Positions 11,171 through 24,640 are shown, numbered from the stretch's first letter. The stretch: 64,000 nt of DNA from Epiperipatus broadwayi (GCA_028023455.1 JAQFVV010000180.1:994001-1058000); one strand, 5' to 3'. A program made the numbers and translations. Notes: generated by a model not told the origin, from the letters alone.

Positions 11171-12316
11171 CGATGGCGCCATTTTCATGCTAAAATTATA
11201 AAATATGAACATTTCCAGAACATTGATTTTAATCATTTTGATGTGTTTTTTGTAATGTGAAAATAAAAAAAAACAATTTTCGATCGGATATTTTTTTAGT
11301 GGGGTTACGGCTTTTTTTTTGTTGTTGTTTAAAAACTCATAATCGGAATAAAAAGTAAAATTTCTTAGTCTTTTTTTTAAATTTTAATTTTTACAGAGAA
11401 ACAGATATTATTGTGTTATCGTTATTTTTTACTTTTTTAGTCTTCATTTTACATATTAACTTTTTACATAGAAACAGATATTACCGCTATTTTTTACTTC
11501 AAATAGAATGACAACAAAAAGTAAAAGTTGTTAGGGTTAGGTTTAGGGTTAGTTTTAGGGTTAGGTTTAGAGTTAGGGTTCTGATGTTTGTAATGCTAAA
11601 ATAAAAAATATCAAAATCGTATTTTTGTAAATATTTTTTTTATTAACATATATAAAATAAATGATAACAATAAATGTAAAATATATTCAACAAAGTATAA
11701 CAGTAGTTGGAGAAAATATAGAAAGTAAAAGTTTTTTAAACAACAACAAATATATATACATAATGTCTTCTTTACTTATTAACCATGTTTATAATATATG
11801 CTTTTTATGAAATTTAAAAAAAGAGTGTACTGGACATTTTTGTGTTACCGTTATTTTTCACTTCAAAACTAAACACATGGTATAATATTGTTTGTCTCGT
11901 GGAATGTTATGAACAGTACATTACTTGACACATTACCTAATTCCAACTCACTTTACACATATATCTTGTCAACATTTTCCCACTTAAAACTTCAATACAG
12001 TACGGTGTAAAGAGTCAGATAATTATTACTTTAGAAAATCTGAACAATTCAATACTTTAAAAAAAAAATCAATCAAAACAACATTTTCATCCAGTTCAAA
12101 TACACAACCCTCTCACCAAGCCATAACAATTGTATAAACTTTGCGAATTTGCCAAATTTATTTGTTGCGATGTGACATACATGCTGTACTGTGACACAAC
12201 ATAGTGGCCCGCAATCTATAGCACAACAAAAAAGTTGTATTATAAAAAATGCCGGTTCGAATGTGTCGGCCGCGGAAACGGCATTTTTGTGTTTTCGCAT
12301 GAAAATGGCGCCATCG
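11171..12316. mobile_element. Repeat with perfect 20-bp terminal inverted repeats (about 1.15 kb)
   Basis: The segment begins with CGATGGCGCCATTTTCATGC (11,171-11,190) and ends with its exact reverse complement (12,297-12,316). Inside are recurring blocks of the type AGAAACAGATATTA followed by GTTATTTTTTACTT, a telomere-like tract, and near the right end a CpG-rich hairpin AAAAATGCCG...CGGCATTTTT. No transposase is present. Target-site duplications are not obvious. It is best read as a non-autonomous DNA transposon. A minus-strand frame over 12,073-12,324 uses the right terminal repeat as its start and is probably fortuitous. Confidence 0.55.
11530..11580 (+). repeat. Interstitial telomere-like TTAGGG tract, degenerate
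   Basis: About 50 bp of TTAGGG units interspersed with variants such as GTTTAGGG and GTTTTAGGG. The tract sits inside the terminal-inverted-repeat element. It is too short and irregular for a chromosome end. Confidence 0.65.
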
Positions 12317-13171
12317 AGCGGCATCTTTGTCTATAAGACTAGCACCTAATTTTTCTTATAAAAAAGAAGTGATATGTATATATTTAGAAATAAATCATAG
12401 ATATAATAAAATATCTTTACTAACAACAAAATGATATATAACAATAGCTGTAATATAGTCATATAATCATCACAAATAAAACATAAAAAAGCTCTTTTTT
12501 TTTAGAAATGTATATATTAGAGATAACATTATGGATAACTAAACAGAAAAGTTTGAAATTTATTCCCAGAACACAATATAGATTTTGAGAGGCTTTTTAA
12601 AACAACAAGATGGAGATTTGTTTATAATAGCATTACACACTTTTACAACAGGAATGTATAATATTTGCTTAAATTCATTTCAGATATATATATATATATA
12701 TGCATGTGCATGATAAATATGTATACAATTGGTAAAGGATAAAATTAATGATTCACTAAGGATTTAAATAATAAATTTCTAAATGGAATGATTATTTTAT
12801 TGAAAGAATGCTACAAGATTTGACTTACATTATGTCATAACATGTTTAGCAAACCAACTAGTGGAATGATTTAAATTATAAAAATGTTAATAAAGTCTTT
12901 ACTATAAGTCTATACATGCATTTATATTATATAGTACCTACAGATTATTAATACATTAATGAATAAAATGATAGTTGTTTCAAAATGAAAATTTTCATAA
13001 CTGAAGTATTAGATAAAACTAACCATAGAAATTAATATCCCTCTACATTCATGCTTTACATAGATGTTAATTAAACCAAAATTACCAGGAAAGATATGAT
13101 AACTGTCAGTGTAATAATAATTATTAAAAGTATTAATATGCCCTAATATCTTGCTGGAAATTACTGGTTCT
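12317..13171. other. AT-rich DNA, one short TA microsatellite
   Basis: Contains a short (TA)n run at about 12,684-12,701 and otherwise nothing that I can support. Confidence 0.45.
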
Positions 13172-13385
13172 TAGATTAAAACAGGCAAAACTCACTATAC
13201 ATATTGCCACACACAGCAAGTTAGAGCAATCAATGGATACCAGAAGACTTGTGCATAAAATCCCCATCTAGTACCTACTCATTCAATATCCTCAGACTAG
13301 TTTCTGGCTTGTGGCCTTCATCAGTGAGAAACCTGTTTTAATAACAGTTATAAGCAAGCATAAGAAATGGTGATCATGTGATGTT
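13172..13385 (-). repeat. Family A unit 5, short composite with inverted tail
   Basis: 13,172-13,329 is a minus-orientation family A segment that ends just upstream of the hammerhead. 13,330-13,385 is a plus-orientation segment of the unit's other end (CCTGTTTTAATAACAG through GATGTTTA). The two halves share the CCTGTTTTAA segment, so the element folds back like the other copies. The outer half of stem I was lost at the junction. Confidence 0.75.
13289..13330 (-). ncRNA. Hammerhead ribozyme, family A copy 5
   Basis: The core CUGAUGA, stem II GGC-CACAA-GCC, GAAA, stem III and GUC are intact on the minus strand. Inner stem I is UUCUCA with UGAGGA. Relative to the other copies both strands differ and pairing is kept, which supports the helix. 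Predicted cleavage is between 13,295 and 13,294. The outer stem I is missing because of the fold-back junction. Confidence 0.75.
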
Positions 13386-14577
13386 TATTCTTAAAGGAAT
13401 AAACTTTAAACATTATTCTCTTTCTTTGATTGCTGCATTCCAATTATTGGACACTTTTATTAAATTATATTTTGAACTTGATAAAAGAAACCTAAAGTGC
13501 AGTAAAACTTTTGGATAATGAGCATTCATTATTGTTTAGAGGTAATTTGTTTTATTTATAGTTTAATATTACTTTTATAATTAAAGGGATCAAATTTAAT
13601 AAAATGTTTTTGTATATAAATGAATATTTTAATGGACACTTAAAAGAAAATTTAAAATAATCTTTTAAATTTTGTAATCAATAATTAAATAAATTTTTGC
13701 TTAGTGATCTGCTTAAGTTTACTTAATATCTTTCTTGTGAATCGACTGTAACAAGTTAGAATTTATTTTAGAATTTTATATTTGTTTATTCAAAATTAAT
13801 ATAGATGAGTATTTATTTTGATTTTGGAATAAGTATTTTATTTAGAATCACCTATTAATACAAATATATGCAACATCATACTGCATTTTAATTTAATTTC
13901 TATATTATATTCACAATTTTAATTGTTTTTATTATTTTCTATTTATAAATAATCATAATTATTCATTAAATTTCGATTTTGAGTTTTATTTATATTAACA
14001 ACTATTAGGTTTAACAATCATAATTTATATTAAAAAATAATAAAACAATAATACATAATATCTAACTAGTGACTAAATATTGTCACTACACTGGTGTTCA
14101 ATGATTATTAAAGTTAATGTGCTATTTTCATGAATGCTTATTGATATAAAAGTTAATAATAAATTTGGTAATAAAATTCTATGAGTTATTACATTTAGTA
14201 TTTTTCACATTTTTAAATATAACATAAATTCAAAACACAGCAGCCTAAAGATTATTTAAAATAAACATCAATTGTAAACTTAATAATAAATTTTGAATAT
14301 TATATTAACATAAAATTTAGATTATATTATTTGTAAAAGCCTGTTAAACCCTCGTTCATTTATTATATTAGGTATTGTTCTGATGCAGCATTACTAATTT
14401 TGACTTCTACCTGTAACTATTATATATTTATATTATTTAGTTAGAACCATTTTAAGTTTCTATTTTATAATTTACAGAGCATTAATAAGAGCTATCATTC
14501 TTTTTTTAAATTACGTTGGTATAAGTTAGGGGATTGAAGGCAGGGCATATAAACAGAATCTTTCATTTTTTTGTTTC
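13386..14577. other. AT-rich DNA, nothing recognised
   Basis: Low-complexity A/T-rich DNA, no repeat, exon or RNA gene recognised. Confidence 0.45.
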
Positions 14578-14664
14578 ATCATCATCATCATCATCATCAT
14601 CATTATTATTATTATTATTATTGTTGTTGTTGTTATTGTTGTTGTTATTATTATTATTATTACA
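14578..14664. repeat. Compound trinucleotide microsatellite
   Basis: Adjoining runs of (CAT)n, (TTA)n, (TTG)n and (TTA)n, each a point-mutation step from its neighbour. Confidence 0.9.
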
Positions 14665-14955
14665 CTAATGTATAAACTTTATTTACAATCATCATAGTAT
14701 ATACTGAAACAGACACATTTGACATATATATTTAAAAGATGTCTCCCCTCATCCCAATTAAATTAGTGTAAATTAAAAATAAAACTGAGGCAGTTCAGTA
14801 AATGAAAATTTAAATAAAAAAGCAAGTGACAGTGATACTTTTCCAATTGCGTTATAAAAACAAATAAAAAAATATAAAGTAAAGAAAATATTATAGATAC
14901 GATTTATTTTAGAGCTATGTTTTCAGATTTTAAAAAAAGTGAAGGTTGTAATTAA

Positions 14956-15150
14956 CAACTAACTAAAAATGATTGTGCCGTGGGCATAAAAGTCAAGAGA
15001 TGTTTTTCAAAAACATCACATAAGATGTTATTAGAATTTATTCCTGCTAAAAGTGGATGGTCAATAATGATGGAAATAAACACACAGGCCTCAGAGAAAG
15101 ATCATCATCATCTATATAATTGGTGCTACATCGATCCAAAAAAGGATTGA
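14956..15150 (+). CDS. Candidate coding remnant or internal exon, unidentified
   Basis: One frame stays open for 64 codons from 14,956 to a TGA ending at 15,150, with composition unlike the surrounding A/T-rich DNA. It contains the peptide segments DCAVGIKVKRCF, LLEFIPAKSGWSIMME and a His-rich HHHLYNWCYIDPKKD end. There is no ATG at the start, and a possible splice acceptor further upstream would leave stops in between. It could be a piece of an old retroelement or a chance frame. I do not recognise a family. Confidence 0.22.
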   Translation, partial: QLTKNDCAVGIKVKRCFSKTSHKMLLEFIPAKSGWSIMMEINTQASEKDHHHLYNWCYIDPKKD

Positions 15151-16230
15151 TAAAAAAGCATGAAAAGATAAATAGGGGAGTAGAGATTGCTTAAGGAGAT
15201 TTTGTAGCAGATGTATTGTTAGAAAGCATCAAGACTGTTACTAGTGGACTAGTGAAATCCTGATTATATGAATACCGGCCCAACAAAGCTTGGAGCACTG
15301 TGAGTAATAAAAAGGAACCTGTAACTAATAAAAAAATGAAGAAACAAGTTGTTAAAATGGAATATCTTTGAATGTCTGTCTGAACAGAAAATAGCTTTTC
15401 TTTCTCCTCTGTCACCTGATTCAGCAATGAAGTAAAATAAAAACAATCCCTAATGAACTGACCATCAACAAGTTAAGCTTTCAGAACACCCCTTATTAAT
15501 TGGAAAATTTATGGGGAACCTCCTGAAGATGAAGGTTCAGGTAAGGAAATTTGTACACCTTTTATAATACTTGAAAATATTTTGTAAAATGTATTCATTA
15601 AGTTAAATTATAAAATAACGAAATGTTACTTTTTAAATTAATTGATTGCAAAGTAATACAAAAAAGGAATATATTTAAAAATGTAACACATTGGAGGAAT
15701 AGGTGAATTGAAAATATTTTGTAAGATGCGTTTATTAAAATAATTTATGATTTAATGAAATATCATTTTCTGAGTCAATTGATTATAAAATAATTCCAAA
15801 TGAAAACATGTTTATTTTAAATGATTAATTTTTATGTGGAGCATTCTGGAGTAATAAGATGATCTATGCATTATTAAAAGATGAACTGAAGACAAAAAGC
15901 AAAAATGACTTTGCTAATCTGAAAATAATTCTATAATGAAAATTCATATTAATTTGTATCTACATAAATGAAATTATTGATTATGGAAGTGATATTTATT
16001 ATTTTACAAAATGCTTTGATAGAGAATTAAATCTGAATCCACACACATATAAATTAAGGAAATGTTTATATAAGTGAATAAGAAATTATAGGTTACAAAT
16101 TGATATATTGTATACACGAATAACGAGGAATATGTACCCACATACCTGAATAAATAATAATAAAATGGAAATGCCCCAAATAGATGATTCAAAACCGTTT
16201 CTATATCATGTGTTAAATGAAATATTTCTA
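15151..16230. other. AT-rich DNA, no gene recognised
   Basis: Two overlapping minus-strand frames around 15.2-15.4 kb lack coding features. Nothing else is supported. Confidence 0.4.
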
Positions 16231-16680
16231 AATAAGTGGTTCAAACGCACACTTGTGTAATATGTGAAATAAAATGAAATTACTATCAAATAATGACTCA
16301 AACCACATCTACATGATGAATAAGTGATTCAAATGCACACCTATATAATATGTGAAATAAAATGAAAATACTATCAAATAATAACTCTAAACCACATCTA
16401 CATGATGAGTAAGTGGTTCAAACCCATAACAGTATAATATACTATATAACAATAAAATACTATCAAATAATGACTCCAAACCACACTTACATGATGAGTA
16501 AGTGGTTCAAACCCACATTTGGATAATATGTTAAATGAAAATAAAGTACTTCCAAATAATGACTCCAAACTACACCTATATGATGAGTAAATATGTTAAA
16601 TAAAAATAAAGTACTTCCAAATAATGACTCCAAACTGCACCTATACAATGAGTAAGTGGTTCAAGCCCACATGTGAATAT
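16231..16680. repeat. 89-bp minisatellite, about five units
   Basis: AAGTGGTTCAAA-type starts recur at about 16,234, 16,322, 16,411 and 16,500 (period 89 bp), with a shortened unit before 16,654. Each unit includes ACTATCAAATAATGACTC or a variant. Confidence 0.85.
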
Positions 16681-16699
16681 GTTAAATGAAAATAATGTT

Positions 16700-17010
16700 A
16701 CTTCTAGATATCTGGATAAAACAATTGCTTATATATGCTTCGATAAAACAAATGTTTCTGTGTATTTGAATAAAATTAAAAACTTCTAGATACCTGGATA
16801 AAGATAATGCTTCTGTATACCTGGATAAAATTAAGTGTTTCTAGATACCTGGATAAAAACAGATACTTCTGGATACCTGGATAAAACAATTTCTGTGTAT
16901 CTGGATAAAATTAAATGCTTCTAGATACCTGGATAAAGACAAATGCTTTTATATATCTGGATAAAACAAATACTTCTATATACCTGGATGAAAACATACC
17001 TCTATACACA
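16700..17010. repeat. Minisatellite of about 32-38 bp units, roughly ten copies
   Basis: Imperfect units built around ACCTGGATAAAA and CTTCTAGAT or CTTCTGTAT. The array directly follows the 89-bp minisatellite and is more divergent. Short frames crossing it are repeat-encoded. Confidence 0.85.
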
Positions 17011-17830
17011 TGGATACATATCTATGCAGATGAGGGAACTTCAAACCAAGAAAGACAATTCCCACTCAAGAAGGTTCAGGGAGAACATCCATAATGTACA
17101 CATGGATATAAAAACAGCCAAAATAGAGACTGTCAAAAAACTTTTTCTTTTTCTTCTTTAAGAACTTTATACCCAATATTATTGTTAAATAAAATTATTG
17201 TTTCAAAAATAAATAATACTTTTTGTCAATTTCATTCAAATCATTTATCCATTTATGCACTGGTTCACAAAAATCTCATGATACCTGAGCTATGTCTGGT
17301 ACTCAAGTGGTACCATTTGGAAAACCAAACACATAAATTTCTAGATGTTTCCAGTCTCTATGGTACTACATCCTCTGATGAGCAGGAAATATTGTTGTAG
17401 GTGGGGTCACATCAGCATTGGGGAATGAAATAAAAACCAACAAAGTGTGGGGTTGGTTGGTACATCAGGTTACAATACATATATACATATCCACACATAC
17501 TCAGTTATAACTTTTACAGTTGGTCATTAACAAAAAAAAAAAATTATTTTTTGGTTAAATTTATTAAATACTTTTTTAATTAATTGACATTCTTTTCACT
17601 TTTAGTTTTGTTAATGTGTATGTGTTTTTGCACTTAAAAAATGTTTTAAAATACAAAAACGAAACAAGGTTTTTTGCCTAAATAATTCAATTGATAACGA
17701 AATTACTCACTATTTTGTAATGCATTTATGCAACTTTTGTAATTATGTTATAATTTTAGTAAATACATAATAAATATAAAATCTAAATTACTTTTCAACA
17801 ATACATTTTTTGATAAAAATATTATTTATT

Positions 17831-18127
17831 TCAAGATTTTTCTAGATCAGAAATAGTATTCCTTGATTTCATATCCAACATTGCAATGTAATTTGTCATT
17901 GGAGGATCTGGATTGGTAAAATAAATAGATGCACTGGATGAAGTGTCTATTGTCTCACAATTGGAAAAACAAATAGATGCACTGGATGAAGTGGCTATTT
18001 CCTCGCAACTGGAATTATCAGATTCTTGAAATGTTATTTTGGAATATTCGGCAGAAAAAGTAAGTGGCATTTGGCTAGATTTTTGTGATTGATCACTTAC
18101 CATCTCATCAGCATTTTCTCCAAAATC
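17831..18127 (-). CDS. Candidate 3' terminal exon, Ser-rich acidic C-terminus, host gene unknown
   Basis: On the minus strand a pyrimidine-rich tract ends in AG at 18,129-18,128. From 18,127 an open frame of 98 codons runs in phase 0 (DFGENADEMVSDQSQKSS...) to a TGA at 17,831, and AATAAA overlaps the bases right after the stop. An in-frame ATG lies at 18,103. The product is Ser/Thr and Asp/Glu-rich, without signal peptide or membrane segment, ending NTISDLEKS. A 16-residue tandem duplication (ATSSSASICF then DTSSSASIYF) is encoded by a 48-bp repeat. This looks like the disordered tail of a regulatory protein. The preceding exons would lie at higher coordinates. No family recognised. Confidence 0.45.
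   Translation of the reverse strand, partial: DFGENADEMVSDQSQKSSQMPLTFSAEYSKITFQESDNSSCEEIATSSSASICFSNCETIDTSSSASIYFTNPDPPMTNYIAMLDMKSRNTISDLEKS
17919..18014 (-). repeat. 48-bp tandem duplication inside the candidate exon
   Basis: Two 48-bp units, aligned at AAATAGATGCACTGGATGAA (17,923 and 17,971), keep the reading frame and duplicate 16 residues. Confidence 0.8.
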
Positions 18128-18774
18128 CTAAAATAAGAAAAATGAATGAGTTTAATAAAACAGGTGAAATAAAAGACTCAATTTTATTTTTGACTGCTGA
18201 CTATATATGATTAAGAATAATAAACTAATTAAAAATTTAAATTTTAAAATGTAAATACTTGAAGGTTTTATCTATTATTTTAAAATTAAAATACAAAATA
18301 ATAAATCACCTTCATTCATTATAATCAATGGCTCTTGTGCCTTTATTATGTCTTTTGATATTCTACCTAAATGAACTATGAAAATGTAATATTGTGATGT
18401 GTTTAAATCACATCACAGAGTGTGTCTCAAATTTTGTGTATGGATTGAAACAATGAATTACAGCATTTTTTGTTTAGGAATAATACTGATTAAATATATA
18501 AAAATATTAAAAAGTAAATAATTTAAATATTTAAATTTAAGCTTAATATTTAAATTCCAATCAACCATTTATTAATTTTTTTTTGCTTTTAGTATTAAGT
18601 TTGGAAGCTGTAGAGAATTATAAGTGCAACATAAACCAATTCTATTAGATTTTTGTTGTAAAACTGTAAAAGACTGAAATTTCTGGAGAGAAAAAATAAT
18701 TTGACATAGTTTGTAATTGAGAATTAAAGAGAATTATAAATAATATTAAACAATATTTTTTTTAAAAAGAATGC

Positions 18775-18960
18775 TTGTATGTAACAACTGACTAAAAAGT
18801 ATGAAAATAGCAATGTAATACAGCTTAAAAAACATATTGTAAAAGCATCTGAAATCTTTTTGATTTTTTAGATCCTCAAATGCTTTTACAAAATGACACA
18901 TGTTTTTTAATTAGATTATTTTATACTTTTTAGTCAGTTGTGTACATAAAAAAATTATAA
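18775..18960. repeat. Long palindrome, arms about 85 bp
   Basis: Left-arm segments ACAACTGACTAAAAAGTAT and TTGTAAAAGCAT reappear reverse-complemented on the right (ATACTTTTTAGTCAGTTGTG and ATGCTTTTACAA). The spacer is about 20 bp and mismatches are frequent. A fold-back repeat of unknown family. Confidence 0.7.
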
Positions 18961-19220
18961 TTTTTTTACTTTTGAGTTATAAATAAAACATAATTTTAAT
19001 TTAAATAAAATAATTTTTATTAATCAGAATCTTTTAATCATATTTGTTCATGTGTAATAATATCAATACAACATTGCTACAATCATTTTTTTTATAAATG
19101 TTAAAGAAATGTTGTTATTTTAATTAATTTAATTAACATGATTTAAATCAATATTTACAAAAATTTATTCTACAAGTATAATAAGTTAAATTAATATTAA
19201 AAGAATTTTATTATATAAAT

Positions 19221-19400
19221 GTAATATTTTCATTGGCTCATTATTAAAGAGTTTCTTGGGTAACATAAATTTGTGAGTTTAAGTTTGAAACAGGATGGGG
19301 TTTTGTTTTCATTGTTGAAAAATCAAAAATGTGGACATACAGGCAAAAAAAAACAGGTAGGACAAGTTAATATAAAAGCATTTAAAATAGGTACAGAAAA
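19221..19400 (+). mobile_element. tRNA-derived SINE-like repeat, copy 1
   Basis: TTGGCTCATTATTAAAGAG resembles a polymerase III box A, and GTGAGTTTAAG lies about 40 bp downstream in box B position. An ACATACAGGCA tail follows. The whole segment aligns with 61,688-61,860 and homology runs on into TATAAAAGCATTTAAA. It is decayed and not a functional tRNA. Confidence 0.5.
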
Positions 19401-20029
19401 AGAAATAAGTGGAAAATATATTTTACTCTTTAAAAAGAAAAGACTTGATATTGCAGGAAGTCTATGAAGCAAAATGAAATGGAGATGTAAAAGTATATTA
19501 GACTAAAACTATCATTAGCAATGGTGTGTGTATGTTTTTGGGTCCATGATATAAGATAGTTTTTATAAGTTATGTTCCTGAAAATGATCTACCTGTTGGT
19601 GATTAAGCTTAAAACAGTTCCAAGACATATAACAATTCAAAAAAATATGACAACTAATAAAACTGATGCTAATGAGATAAAATTGTTGTATAAAGAAGTA
19701 GTAATAAAAGAATATAAGAATAATCAAATTATAATAATGGAAGATTAGAGATTTGTGATGCAACTAAAATGAATGACAAAGTAATAGACAATCATGAGTA
19801 AAAACTAAGAAATAATGAAAATAATTTAATCATTATTTTCTGTAAAATACATTCCACGATCATAATGAATTTTTATTAAAAAAAATCATAAAAAAAAAAT
19901 TCCACAAAGAAAGATTCAGATCCTAAAAATACATTTTAATAAAATTATGTTTTGATGCTACCACAAAACATCCTCTGATTTTTTCTTTTACTTTTAGAAC
20001 CAGAATTTCACTATATTTACACTACTCTA

Positions 20030-20310
20030 GAGCCATCTATTGTAAGCTTGAGTAATCAATGAAATTTAGATAGAAGACCATGTTGATATTGCCAGACTAA
20101 TTTCTAATGAATGGTATTAAAAATCATTTTAAAAATGGTTTTGATTTTTCAGGCTGTTAGCTAGATTGAATAAAATAATGTTAAATGTGGCTGCCAAATG
20201 TGTAGGTGTAAAACTTCAAAGTTCTCATTGATGAAAGTCATTTATTAGAACATAAACTGAAATTATGAATATAACACTGCCATCTAATCTCCATTGATTA
20301 ATAAACCTTA
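20030..20310. repeat. Possible highly diverged relative of the family A fold-back
   Basis: GAGTAATCAATG and GATATTGCCAGACTAATTTCT match family A in minus orientation. TTCTCATTGATGAAAGTCA near 20,223 matches it in plus orientation, giving the same fold-back layout. The second half of a hammerhead core is not recognisable. Similarity is short and could be coincidental. Confidence 0.25.
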
Positions 20311-21297
20311 CAATAAATGATCCTAAACTGATATTATTTTTGAAAAGAATAAGAAGCTGAAACAGAAAGTAAACTATTGATAAATTAAAAGAAAAATATT
20401 AGAATTTTTTTTTTTTTTTGCATTTGTAATAAGATGATTGCCATTGTATATTCCTCCATTCAAAAAAAGATTTAACAGATATTACAATAAAGATTGTAGA
20501 TCAAGAAGGAAAAGAGCAAAACATATTTTTTTAGTAATGAAATGAAGAATAAGTTGGTAGAGCATGTGAAACAGATTAATTAAAAAAAATTGTGATAAGC
20601 TAGTGAATATAGGAAAGCAGAATAATTACAAAACGTGCATGTTTAATATATAATAATAACATAGTTTGGTTGGAAAAAGCAAATTCACTGAAATAAAGTA
20701 ATATTGGAAGGTAGAACTAATAATTTTTTACTAAAAATAACAGATTCATTAAAAATGGGGAAAAATAATAAATTTTAAAATAATTGAAACAATTCTGCAG
20801 TACTATTACATGAAAAATAGTAAAATAAATAAAGACAATAAATGAAAAGGTCACACACAAAAAAGATAAACTACAATAAAATGAGTTACATAAATTATTA
20901 AAAGAATTAGGTGATATTTGTAATGATTCATAAAAATAGTCTTTTTTTCAACAGCTAGGATTCCAGAAGGAAAAAAGACCTGATGAAATAACATGAAGAT
21001 TTACAACAGTATGCTCAAACTTGCATCAAATTATGAGATTACTAGAATGCTCAAATTAATTGATTTCTAAGAGAAATCATAAGATAAGCATTTTGGATTT
21101 AAAATATTTTCTGATTTATATATAAATTTTCTTAGTTTTAGAAAATGTACATATAAATCAGAAAATATTAATGGTTTTCTTACTTAACACAAATGTATAA
21201 ATTAAAATAGTAGTATAATTTATCTTTGTATAACATAGTCTAAATTGAATGGTTAAGTGAATCTGGTGCTGGCATTGAGGACAAAAAGATTCATTAT

Positions 21298-21505
21298 TTT
21301 AGATTTTCTGATAATATAAAAATAATTCGTTCGTAATGATGAAAAGATTAACAAAATAATATATAAGACTGATACAACTTGAACAATGTTTGTAATGAAA
21401 TTAATTATAAATAACACTATAACAATAAAAATAGATGGTGAAATAAAAACAAAAGAAGTTACATTACTGAATACTGTTTTTAAATATTTGTATTAATAGA
21501 TTAAA
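21298..21505 (+). pseudogene. Reverse transcriptase relic, RTE-type non-LTR retrotransposon
   Basis: Fragments of the end of an RT domain can be read on the plus strand. FRFSDNIKII sits in the place of the catalytic F-ADD motif, and downstream TITIKIDGEIK and EVTLLNTVFKYLY resemble the segment that ends in KYLG in this family. Stops and frame changes are frequent. The better-preserved relic at 61.0-62.5 kb shows similar features. Confidence 0.4.
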
Positions 21506-21750
21506 TGTTAATGGAAGAAGGACCAAAAAATTGAATAAAGGTTTCAATGTTTTAACAAGGTTTTAGTAATGATATTAGTTTTGGTATGTACTAAAGTTAA
21601 ATTTAAAAAAAAAAGCTTATTAAATGTTTTAAGTGACACTTTATATGTTGCAGAGTTGAATAATTATAAAAAAATTGGAAGTTTTATAAATATGAAAAAA
21701 TAAAAATAAGTTGGAAAGATAATGTTAACAATATACATGTCATAAAAAGT

Positions 21751-23517
<1,767 letters not shown>

Positions 23518-23525
23518 ATATATAA

Positions 23526-24150
23526 TCTAAGTTATTTACTTATTATTTAAAAAGTAATTGTAAAAAACCTGTTACAAAAATGATGAGGAAAAAATAAATT
23601 ATAAGGTTAGTATACTTTGGAAAGAAAGTCATGAAAGATATGTTGAAACTGTACTGTGCATTATAATTAAAACAGTGATATAAAAAAAAATTGATAAAAG
23701 ATTTTAGAAAGTAAAACTGTTACAAGTATTTACAATATAAAACAAAAAATACAGAAATCTAAAGAATGTTATTCAGTTTGCTGTGAAATTTTTGTACATT
23801 GACAGATAACTAGTGATGATTATCCTGGATTAATCTAATATTTTTCTTTTCTGATTTTATTATTATATAATATTAAACAAATAGTTAATTTAATTCATTA
23901 AGAAAACTTTGAGCAACTATTTTCAAATGACACATATTATATTAAGAAATAGATATTTTTCAAGAATTTTGAAATCTACCATTCAAACACATTTTATTTA
24001 ATGAATTTTTTAAACAGATATTTACACATCTACTTTGGTTGCTACAACAGTAGCTCTCACAAGTCAGTAGATATCTACACATGGGGATATATTTCATTTG
24101 CATATCTATTTTTTATTATAAACATATAATACATGATTACAAAAAAATGA
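23526..24150. other. AT-rich DNA between the giant fold-back and family B
   Basis: No gene, repeat or RNA recognised. Confidence 0.4.
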
Positions 24151-24260
24151 AGTCAGATGTCACATGACCTAATTTAATAAGCTTGTATTTACAAATGTTA
24201 TATATAGAGCTGCAAATATTATATATAGAGCTTTCAAACAAGCTCTTTACAAGCTTTGCA

Positions 24261-24322
24261 GAATATCCCCAACTTAGATCAGTTTCTCCTACTGGTGTCT
24301 TCAGTGAGGTGCTAGGATATTC
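24261..24322 (-). ncRNA. Hammerhead ribozyme, family B copy 1, decayed
   Basis: On the minus strand the first box is CUGAAGA (N7 is A) and GAAA is intact. The outer stem I (GAAUAUCC with GGAUAUUC) is perfect. Inner stem I has lost two pairs, stem II is reduced, and the cleavage triplet is AUC. Likely weak or inactive. Confidence 0.55.
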
Positions 24323-24640
24323 AAGCATTACATTAAAAATACCAAAACAATCCCAGCACTTTATCTAATGTATAACTATTAAGTAGAAAATCTGAACTTT
24401 TCAGACATCCATATGTCTTCCAATCCAACTATCTAACTTAAATAGCCATTTGGGACTAAACTAAGTTCAGATACACTATATATTAATAGCTTTAGTCATA
24501 TAAAATTACCAAAGCCATAATCGCAAAAAATAAAATTACAAAAAAAATTCAAGTCAGATGTCACATGACCTAATTTAATAAGCTTGTATTTACAAATGTT
24601 ATATATAGAGCTCACAAACAAGCTCTTAACAAGCTTTGCA

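Noticed and set aside
11530-11580. Telomere or subtelomere
   Set aside because: Only about 50 bp of irregular TTAGGG-like units inside a mobile element; no long array.
12073-12324. 83-codon minus-strand frame beginning MPLDGAIFMRKHK
   Set aside because: Its first codons are the terminal inverted repeat and a hairpin of a transposon-like element. No homologue or splice context visible.
16231-17010. CRISPR-like array
   Set aside because: Units are adjacent without unique spacers of uniform size, and the DNA is eukaryotic. These are minisatellites.
17340-17400. CTGATGAGCAGGAAAT as a further hammerhead
   Set aside because: Only about four bases separate the two boxes, leaving no stem II, and no stem I pairing was found.
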